Below are positions 1-4,644 of a DNA stretch of 5,312 bases, piece after piece. Under the pieces are notes generated by a model that searched no databases, was not told the DNA's origin, and saw nothing but the letters and a program-made list of their open reading frames with translations. The stretch is from Acidobacteriota bacterium (GTDB lineage Bacteria; Acidobacteriota; Vicinamibacteria; Vicinamibacterales; CAVVIG01): contig QHWF01000589.1 of assembly GCA_003222455.1 (NCBI GenBank), positions 1-5,312 on the forward strand. The letters are read 5' to 3'. The translations under genes and the position numbers were made by a program. Position 1 is the stretch's first letter; every line of letters starts with the position of its first letter.

Positions 1-1425
1 CAGCTGTTCGAGCGTGAGCTCGCCCTGAAAAATGTTCCCTTCCGTCAGCCCGAACTCCCGCTCCAGATCGAGCGGTGTCAGCACCTGCTGGTGCAGGATG
101 ATGTCGCGGATATTCGGCGCGTACTCGGCGATGGTGTCGATCACCGCGTTTCCGAACGCCTCCCGCTGATCGTCCCACGTGCCCGAGGCGAGCTTGTACG
201 GCGCGTATTGCACGAAGCACGACAGGATGTGCTTTCCTGGCGGCGCCACCGACGGATCGGTGAGCGTCGGGATCACCATGTCGATGTACGGCCGCCGCGA
301 GAACGCGCCGTACTTCGCCTGATCGTAGGCGCGCTCCATGTACTCCACGCTCGGCGAGATCGAGATGGCGCCGCGCAGATGCGGGCCTGCGCCAGGCAGA
401 CACGTGAAATCCGGCAGCGCGCCCAGGGCAAGATTCACCTTGCCTGAAGATCCCCGGAACTTGTAGCGGCGCACTTCGTCGAGAAAGTCGGCGGGCAGCT
501 CGCGCGCATCGACGAACTTGAGAAACGTGAGGTTCGGATCGACGCTCGACAGCACGAGATCGGCGCGCAGTTCCTGACCGTCCGCCAGCACGACGCCGGT
601 GGCCTGCGCGCGCGTGACCGCGATGCGCGCGACCGGCGCGCCGGTCCGTATCTCGACGCCCGCGGCACGCGCCGCGCCGGCGATGGCCTCCGAGATGGCG
701 CCGGTGCCGCCGCGCGAGAACCCCCACGATCGAAAGGCGCCGTCGATTTCGCCCATGTAATGGTGCAGCAGCACGTAGGCCGTGCCGGGCGATCGCACGC
801 CCAGAAAGGTCCCGATGATGCCCGACGCCGACATGGTGGCCTTGAGCACGTCGGTCTCGAACCACTGATCGAGGAAATCGGCCGCGCTCATGGTCAGCAA
901 CTGAATCTGGTTGTAGCGGTCCTGATCGGCCAGCGCGCGGAAACGCCTGGCCATGAACAGCAGCCTGGCCAGGCCGCGCGGGTCCAGCGACATCGGATCG
1001 GGCGGCGTCATGCTCAGGATCGGCTTGACGAAGCGCGCCATCTCGACCATCGCCCTGCCGTACTCGTCGTACGCTTCGGCGTCGAGCTTCGAGTGCCGGG
1101 CGATTTCCCGCCGCGTTTTCGCGTGATCGTTCACGCGCCACAGGTAATCGCCGTTCGGCATCGGCGTGAAGGTGCCATCGAGCGGCAGGATCTCGAGGCC
1201 GTGCCGCGGCAGATCGAGGTCGCGGATGATCTCGGGCCGCAGCAGCGACACGACGTACGAGCACACCGAGAACTTGAAGCCGGGAAACACTTCCTCGGTG
1301 ACCGCGGCCCCGCCGAGCACAGGGCGTCGCTCGAGCACGAGGACCTTCCGGCCCGCCCTGGCGAGATATGCGGCGGCAATGAGACCGTTGTGACCGCCGC
1401 CGATCACGATGGCGCCGTATTTCAT
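1..1425 (-). CDS. PYROXD2-like FAD-dependent oxidoreductase (phytoene desaturase/amine oxidase superfamily), C-terminus cut by window edge
   Basis: This is an open frame of 475 codons with no stop, running from an ATG at 1425 off the left edge. Residues 6-39 form an N-terminal Rossmann dinucleotide-binding fold: IVIGGGHNG carries GxGxxG at G9, G11 and G14, and the acidic residue at the end of strand 2, which binds the FAD ribose, is E32. It continues into GGAAVTEEVFPGFKFS, typical of the PYROXD2/COG1233 branch. A second conserved block, FSRGGTGAISEAIAGAARAAGVEI, follows in mid-protein, as in CrtI-type flavoproteins that rebuild the FAD site. The family is usually about 510-580 residues, so some 40-100 are missing. 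The ATG is favoured because the Rossmann strand begins at residue 4; no clear Shine-Dalgarno is seen before it. The substrate cannot be told from sequence. The protein is probably cytosolic, as no signal peptide or membrane segment is visible. Family assignment is firm, exact function is not. Confidence 0.93.
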   Translation of the reverse strand, partial: MKYGAIVIGGGHNGLIAAAYLARAGRKVLVLERRPVLGGAAVTEEVFPGFKFSVCSYVVSLLRPEIIRDLDLPRHGLEILPLDGTFTPMPNGDYLWRVNDHAKTRREIARHSKLDAEAYDEYGRAMVEMARFVKPILSMTPPDPMSLDPRGLARLLFMARRFRALADQDRYNQIQLLTMSAADFLDQWFETDVLKATMSASGIIGTFLGVRSPGTAYVLLHHYMGEIDGAFRSWGFSRGGTGAISEAIAGAARAAGVEIRTGAPVARIAVTRAQATGVVLADGQELRADLVLSSVDPNLTFLKFVDARELPADFLDEVRRYKFRGSSGKVNLALGALPDFTCLPGAGPHLRGAISISPSVEYMERAYDQAKYGAFSRRPYIDMVIPTLTDPSVAPPGKHILSCFVQYAPYKLASGTWDDQREAFGNAVIDTIAEYAPNIRDIILHQQVLTPLDLEREFGLTEGNIFQGELTLEQL

Positions 1426-1477
1426 TGACGAGAATGCGGCTTTTGGCTCAACACGTTTCACTTCAGCGACATCTAAG

Positions 1478-1674
1478 TGGCCCGTCTCATAAATACGGCG
1501 GCATTCGGCCGCCGATGCATCCCGGCTGGCTGTGTTGCTCCTCCCTCAGATATTCCCGATATCCTCGGTCGTCGCGCCTTGCCAGCCGGGCGGGGCCCCC
1601 AACGCGGCAGCCGCGTTGGGGACCCCGGGCGCCTCGGCACCCTCGGTGCGTCGCCGTATTTATGAGACGGACCA
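1478..1674. mobile_element. MITE-like non-autonomous element, 197 bp, with terminal inverted repeats and 5-bp target duplication
   Basis: Positions 1478-1500 and 1652-1674 are inverted copies of one 23-bp sequence with a single mismatch (tggCccgtctc against tggTccgtctc, then an identical ataaatacggcg). The element is flanked on both sides by the direct repeat CTAAG (1473-1477 and 1675-1679), as expected for a target-site duplication. Removing the element and one CTAAG leaves a plausible continuous empty site. The interior has no transposase and no convincing gene. It is packed with secondary structure: hairpin 1496-1514 (7-bp stem), the 10-bp pair 1521-1530/1581-1590, gatat/atatc at 1549-1563, and a very strong hairpin at 1591-1627. 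If mobile, it would depend on a transposase elsewhere. The boundary is uncertain by 1-2 bases because the duplicated CTAAG happens to extend the inverted repeat. Confidence 0.8.
1591..1627. repeat. Strong GC-rich hairpin inside the MITE-like element
   Basis: An 11-bp perfect stem (ccccaacgcgg at 1597-1607 with ccgcgttgggg at 1611-1621) encloses a 3-nt loop, cag. Past one C-A mismatch (1596/1622) the stem extends by five more pairs (1591-1595 with 1623-1627). No T-run follows on either strand, so it is not a standard intrinsic terminator. It could still impede transcription entering the oxidoreductase gene from the right, or simply be part of the folded structure of the mobile element. Confidence 0.7.
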
Positions 1675-1723
1675 CTAAGGTGACAGGCAGTGCCCATTCG
1701 CGCGATCGCCGAACGTCACGATT

Positions 1724-1792
1724 GAACGCAGAGGCCGCAAAGGGCGCAAAGAAGAACAGCATTTCTCAGCGGCCTTCGCGGCCTTTGCGTTC
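1724..1792. repeat. Imperfect palindromic intergenic repeat (AACGCAGAGGCCGCAAAGG type)
   Basis: The arm at 1724-1743 (gaacgcagaggccgcaaagg) pairs with 1773-1792 in inverted orientation at 18 of 20 positions, leaving a 29-nt loop. Within the left side the motif gccgcaaagg is partly repeated as gcgcaaag. Short palindromes with this 'cgcagaggccgcaaagg' wording are, from memory, common between genes in many GC-rich environmental bacteria, and their translation (NAEAAKGAKK) is a familiar spurious ORF. It lies 31 nt beyond the 3' end of the methyltransferase gene and may act as a transcription or mRNA 3'-end structure. The mobile nature of this repeat type is an inference. Confidence 0.65.
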
Positions 1793-1822
1793 CACGGCGG
1801 CGTCAGTTACTCGGACACGCGT

Positions 1823-2529
1823 CTAGATCGTTCCGATTATCGGTCGCAGGCTTCGGATCCCGACACGCTCACGGAGCCACAGCCGCGCATTCGGCTCGCC
1901 GCGCAGCATCGCCTCCGCCCGCCCGCGCGTCTCATCGTCCAGCCGGGTATGTTGCCACCTGATCGCGATGTGCTCCTGCAGCTCGCGGGCCGAGTCCGCG
2001 TAGCGCAGGAACCAGAATTCGCGCGAGCGTTCGAGATGAAAGAGCTTGCGTTCCAGCACCGCACCGAGGGCGCGATCCGCCGCGGCGTGGCGCTGCCGAT
2101 CGCGGGATGGCGTGCGGGCGATCCAATCTCCACGGTCGGAACCACCTGCGCAGGCCGCAAGTCGATCAGCCAGCCGTCCGTCTTCAACCAGCCGCGTGTC
2201 CGGCACAGGGCATCGACCATGCCCTCGGCAGGCAGTCATCACAAGGACCACGACAGCAGCACGATGTCAGCGGCGTGATCGGGAACCTCGAGGCGATCGA
2301 TCGGCTGCGCGCGGATCTCGATCACGCCAACCGGCGGGTTGGCGCGAAATGCCGCCACGGCGGCCTCATCCGGGTCGATCGCGAGGACAGACGCGGCACG
2401 CGCCGCGTAGCGCCGGGTCAAGCGGCCGTCACCGCAGCCGATCTCGATGACATGCGCTCCCTCGAGTGTCGGCACCATCTCCTCGAGCGCCGCTATCTCG
2501 CAGCCTTCGGGATCGATCAGCAGGGCCAT
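1823..2529 (-). pseudogene. Class I SAM-dependent methyltransferase, interrupted by tandem in-frame TGA codons and one frameshift (pseudogene or candidate Sec-Sec selenoprotein)
   Basis: The start is ATG at 2529. Residues 27-38 read VIEIGCGDGRLT, the SAM-binding motif I; LAIDPD at 49-54 supplies the acidic residue (D52) that would bind the SAM ribose. The block ADIVLLSWSL at 87-96 is motif IV/post-I. Codons 97 and 98 are TGA TGA (2241-2236), and the same frame then continues with LPAEGMVDALCRTRGWLKTDGWLIDLRPAQ, which is clearly the rest of the fold. Near 2075-2090 (gccacgccgcggcgg) the coding frame changes by one base. The new frame gives ADRALGAVLERKLFHLERSREFWF and a coherent C-terminus ending in TAG at 1823-1825. 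The total span of about 236 codons fits the family. Either the gene is decaying, or the TGAs are read as selenocysteine and the later shift is an assembly error or a recent mutation. From memory, Cys-containing homologues have a Cys pair after SWSL, which favours the Sec reading. The methyl acceptor is unknown. Confidence 0.8.
2207..2225 (-). promoter_or_regulatory. Candidate bacterial SECIS element downstream of tandem UGA
   Basis: On the minus strand AGGGCAT (2225-2219) and ATGCCCT (2213-2207) form a 7-bp perfect stem around the 5-nt loop GGUCG (2218-2214). The stem-loop lies inside the reading frame, with 17 nt between the second UGA and the loop, or 20 nt from the first. Published bacterial SECIS models call for a small apical loop with a G in its first two bases about 16-37 nt after the UGA; the E. 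coli fdhF loop is GGUCU with G23-U24 counted from the UGA. Here the equivalent GU is at 22-23. The fit is good, but stems this short arise by chance in GC-rich codons, and no selA/selB/selC genes are in the window. Confidence 0.45.
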
Positions 2530-2559
2530 ATGATCGGACAGCGCATTATCGTAACCTTG

Positions 2560-2619
2560 ATTTAACGAAGCTCCGCCTCAAACGGACAAGTGCAGCGTTG
2601 AGGCGGATCTTCGTTAATA
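2560..2619. repeat. Long inverted repeat resembling an integron attC site
   Basis: The arms 2562-2581 (ttaacgaag-c-tccgcctcaa) and 2598-2617 are inverted copies matching at 19 of 20 positions, with a 16-nt loop. The outer 5' end reads ATTTAAC, an exact RYYYAAC core, and the 3' end reads GTTAATA, which matches only the GTT-R-R part of GTTRRRY. The single mismatch (2571/2608) falls between an outer and an inner box. An unpaired A (2582) beside the pairs 2583-2584/2596-2597 resembles the extrahelical base of attC. No integrase and no second attC are seen, and no plus-strand cassette gene ends here. It could instead be a small MITE-like palindrome or a structured leader between the divergent genes. 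Confidence 0.5.
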
Positions 2620-2622
2620 GAT

Positions 2623-2645
2623 CCGCGGCCGCAGAGCGGCCGCGG
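2623..2645. repeat. Perfect GC hairpin, 10-bp stem and 3-nt loop
   Basis: Positions ccgcggccgc (2623-2632) and gcggccgcgg (2636-2645) pair perfectly around aga. The hairpin starts five bases after the attC-like palindrome. There is no following T-run on either strand. It lies in the divergent gap between the methyltransferase and the aminomethyltransferase-family gene, so it may insulate transcription or form part of the leader of either gene. Confidence 0.65.
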
Positions 2646-2649
2646 CTAA

Positions 2650-2701
2650 GCCGTGGTTGCACGGCAAAAGTGACACTCTTGTACACATTCACGCCGTGCA
2701 A
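2650..2701 (+). promoter_or_regulatory. Possible structured leader with mutually exclusive stems
   Basis: Segment A (gccgtg, 2650-2655) can pair with segment B (cacggc, 2660-2665) as a tight hairpin with loop gttg. Segment B, as part of ttgcacggc (2657-2665), can instead pair over nine bases with gccgtgcaa (2693-2701). The two stems cannot form together. A further small hairpin (cgggt/acccg, 2723-2736) stands 14 nt before the start codon of the downstream gene. This is the layout of an attenuator or riboswitch-like switch, but I recognise no known class; glycine-riboswitch core sequences are not seen. The call rests on pairing alone. Confidence 0.3.
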
Positions 2702-2750
2702 GCCCGGCTAGTTCGAGAAAGGCGGGTTATCACCCGGTCTGGAATACCGC

Positions 2751-3947
2751 ATGCCGATTGGCACCGCCGTTCACGCCCGTACATTTGCGCTCGCCGAGAG
2801 CCTGAATTACCGCGAGTGGTCCGGCTATTACGCCGTCAGCGCGTACGAGACACACCACGAGCACGAATACAACGCCATCCGTAACGCCGCGGCGCTCATC
2901 GACGTGTCGCCGCTGTTCAAGTACATCGTGAGCGGACCTGACGCGACGAAGCTGGTGGACCGCATCATCACCCGCGACGCCTGCAAGCTGGCCGTCGGGC
3001 AGGTGTACTACACGCCGTGGTGTGATGAACGCGGAAAGGTGATCGACGATGGAACCGTGACGCGGACGGGTGAGGACAGCTACCGGTGGACCGCGGCCGA
3101 TCCGAGCCTGCGCTGGCTCACGCAGAATGCCGTCGGTCTCCAGGTCACCATCGACGACGTGTCCGAGCGCGTTGCGGCCCTGGCGCTGCAGGGACCGACG
3201 TCGGGGCATCTGCTGGAGGCCGTGGCCGATGCGGACATTCGCCATCTCAAATACTTCCGGATGACGCGCGGATCGATTGCCGGCGTGCCCGTCGAGATTT
3301 CGCGGACCGGTTATACCGGCGATCTCGGCTACGAGATCTGGATGCCGTGGGATCGTGCGATCCCCGTGTGGGACGCGCTCGTCGCGGGCGGACGGCCGTT
3401 CGACATCCGTGCCGCCGGGATGCTGGCGCTGGACGTGGCCCGCGTCGAAGCGGGGCTGCTGCTCATCGACGTGGACTTCCACAGCAGCAAGAAGGCCCAC
3501 ATCGAATCGCAGATCTACACGCCATTCGAAATGGGGCTGGACCGGCTGGTCCAGGTCGACAAGCGGCCGTTCGTCGGCTGTGCAGCGCTCGGCGACGAAC
3601 GCCGGCGCGGACCGGCGCGCCGGATTGTCGGTCTCGAAATCGATTGGCCGGCAGTCGAACGCCTCTACGACCGCCTCGGGATGCCGCCTCAGATTCCCTC
3701 GACGGCGTCGCGCGTCGCCGTTCCGGTCTACCGTAACCGCCGGCAGGTCGGGCGGGCGACGACGACCACGTGGTCGCCGGTGTTGAAGAAGCTGATCGCG
3801 CTGGCGACGGTGGCGTCGCCGCACTTCACAGAGGGGACGTCACTCGAATGCGAGGTGACGGTCGAAGCGGTCCGGCACCATGTGGCGGCGACAGTGGTGA
3901 AGACACCGTTTTTCAATCCACCGCGGAAGACGGCTCCGATCGCTTGA
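2751..3947 (+). CDS. GcvT-like aminomethyltransferase family protein (folate-dependent demethylase type)
   Basis: This complete protein of 398 residues matches the glycine-cleavage T protein / DmdA / dimethylglycine-sarcosine demethylase superfamily, whose members move a one-carbon unit from a methylated substrate to tetrahydrofolate. Residues 95-103 (GKVIDDGTV) hold the Asp pair corresponding to the catalytic Asp of GcvT. RTGYTGDLGYE (185-195) is the hallmark folate-binding loop, with E195. RVEAG (231-235) and PFEMGLDRLVQVD (258-270) complete the N-terminal domain; the rest is the C-terminal beta-barrel. Length is near the family norm. The Lys usual in the F-[IV]-G-K motif is Cys277 here. 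The ATG at 2751 is the first start after an in-frame stop at 2709, with only a weak gga 8 nt upstream. The true substrate is not shown; a free-standing GcvT relative near a Rieske oxygenase suggests catabolic demethylation and not the glycine cleavage complex. Confidence 0.92.
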   Translation: MPIGTAVHARTFALAESLNYREWSGYYAVSAYETHHEHEYNAIRNAAALIDVSPLFKYIVSGPDATKLVDRIITRDACKLAVGQVYYTPWCDERGKVIDDGTVTRTGEDSYRWTAADPSLRWLTQNAVGLQVTIDDVSERVAALALQGPTSGHLLEAVADADIRHLKYFRMTRGSIAGVPVEISRTGYTGDLGYEIWMPWDRAIPVWDALVAGGRPFDIRAAGMLALDVARVEAGLLLIDVDFHSSKKAHIESQIYTPFEMGLDRLVQVDKRPFVGCAALGDERRRGPARRIVGLEIDWPAVERLYDRLGMPPQIPSTASRVAVPVYRNRRQVGRATTTTWSPVLKKLIALATVASPHFTEGTSLECEVTVEAVRHHVAATVVKTPFFNPPRKTAPIA

Positions 3948-4041
3948 AGGCTGGCGGTACGGGCGGCTGGTTGTCGCAGCGGTCCTGACGGGCTGCGAGG
4001 CCACCGCGAACGGAGAAGGATAAACGGCTATGGATTCCGTT

Positions 4042-4074
4042 GTAGGATTCAGGTAGGATATCAGTAGGATGCGT
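4042..4074 (+). promoter_or_regulatory. Three tandem GTAGGAT repeats with 11-bp period: probable operator of the toxin-antitoxin pair
   Basis: GTAGGAT occurs at 4042-4048, 4053-4059 and 4064-4070, each start exactly 11 bases from the last, so the copies lie on one face of the DNA helix. The last copy contains the A and T of the antitoxin ATG (4069-4071), and the middle copy (with agg just before it) supplies an AGGTAGGA Shine-Dalgarno about 10 nt upstream. Ribbon-helix-helix antitoxins commonly repress their own operon by binding short direct repeats spaced about one helical turn. Such binding here would block both transcription and access to the ribosome site. The repeat is seen directly; its role is inferred. 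Confidence 0.6.
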
Positions 4075-4299
4075 GTCAAGACATCGCTCACACTATCGGC
4101 AGATCTTTTGAAAGCAATCGGCAGGGCCGCCAGACCTGGCGAAAACCGTTCTCAGACCGTCGAGCGGCTCGTCCGCGAGGGTCTTACGGCGCGGGCGCGC
4201 CGCGAATCCGATGCGCAGGAGCTGGCGCAAATCAACAGGCATGCAGATACCTTGAACGCTGAAGCGGCCGACGTGCTCGGATACCAGACCGAGTGGTGA
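4069..4299 (+). CDS. Ribbon-helix-helix antitoxin of a type II toxin-antitoxin system
   Basis: This protein of 76 residues begins with a short beta-strand (VKTSLTLS, residues 3-10), followed by two helices (ADLLKAIGRAARPG and RSQTVERLVREGL), the pattern of a MetJ/Arc/CopG-like DNA-binding domain that works as a dimer. The C-terminal part (residues about 48-76, rich in charged and polar residues, ending in DVLGYQTEW) is where such antitoxins usually wrap around and block their toxin. The stop TGA at 4297-4299 overlaps the start of the toxin gene, so the two are translationally coupled. The ATG at 4069 is supported by AGGTAGGA about 10 nt upstream. It is expected to neutralise the MazF-like toxin and to repress the operon through the tandem repeats that run into its start codon. 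The family call rests on the fold pattern and on the partner gene. Confidence 0.85.
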   Translation: MRVKTSLTLSADLLKAIGRAARPGENRSQTVERLVREGLTARARRESDAQELAQINRHADTLNAEAADVLGYQTEW

Positions 4300-4643
4300 A
4301 ACGCGGCGAGTTTTATCGCGTCGCCAAGCCGTCGTCCAACGATCCGAAGCGCTTCCGCGTGTTCCTGGTGGTGAGCCGTCAGGTGCTGATCGACTCGAAG
4401 TTCTCCACGGTCATCTGCGCGCCGATCTATACGTCTCGCCATGGCCTCTCCACGCAGGTGCCGGTCGGTGCGGACGAAGGCCTCCGGCACGAAAGCAGCG
4501 TCCATTGCGACGAGCTCGTGAGCCTCCCGAAGTCGGCACTCACGAACTTCGTGGGCCAACTCGGCGCTTCACGGCTGATCGAACTCGATCGCGCGCTCGC
4601 CGCTGCATTGGGAATTGAATCCGCGAATCTCGCAAGCCTGTGA
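4293..4643 (+). CDS. MazF/PemK-family endoribonuclease toxin
   Basis: A protein of 116 residues with the N-terminal MazF/PemK signature: (V)KRGEFYRV, where the RGE-[IFY] strand opens the SH3-like barrel, then RVFLVVSRQVLI and FSTVICAPIYTS, the core strands. SSVHCDELVSLPKSAL is the usual later block, followed by a C-terminal helix (SRLIELDRALAAALGIE). Members cleave mRNA at short sequence motifs and are held inactive by the antitoxin made from the gene just upstream. The start is a GTG at 4293 or, equally likely, the next GTG at 4296, which would give MKRGE and a 4-nt GTGA overlap with the antitoxin stop. The gene ends one base before the end of the convergent Rieske gene. Family assignment is strong; the cleavage motif cannot be told. 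Confidence 0.92.
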   Translation: MVKRGEFYRVAKPSSNDPKRFRVFLVVSRQVLIDSKFSTVICAPIYTSRHGLSTQVPVGADEGLRHESSVHCDELVSLPKSALTNFVGQLGASRLIELDRALAAALGIESANLASL

Positions 4644-4644
4644 A

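Noticed and set aside
760..1428. A 222-codon plus-strand open frame
   Set aside because: It lies opposite the oxidoreductase, is rich in His/Arg/Ala in the way of antisense frames of GC-rich genes, and shows no family motif.
1473..1792. CRISPR array
   Set aside because: Repeats are inverted pairs and not regularly spaced direct repeats.
1425..1826. Short open frames on both strands across the 1426-1822 gap
   Set aside because: They are translations of the MITE-like element and the palindrome; the symmetric HLSGPSHKYG peptide on both strands comes from the terminal inverted repeats.
2107..2565. A 152-codon plus-strand open frame
   Set aside because: It is antisense to the methyltransferase, whose SAM motifs make the minus strand the coding one.
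2697..2740. GTTCGAG (2711-2717) as part of a tRNA T-arm
   Set aside because: No acceptor or anticodon stem can be drawn around it.
2730..3824. A 364-codon minus-strand open frame
   Set aside because: It is antisense to the well-supported GcvT-like gene and its composition (Arg, His, Asp rich, no motifs) is that of a shadow frame.
2751..3947. Calling the gene gcvT of the glycine cleavage complex
   Set aside because: No gcvH or gcvP is nearby and the sequence looks like the broader aminomethyltransferase/demethylase family, so no symbol is given.
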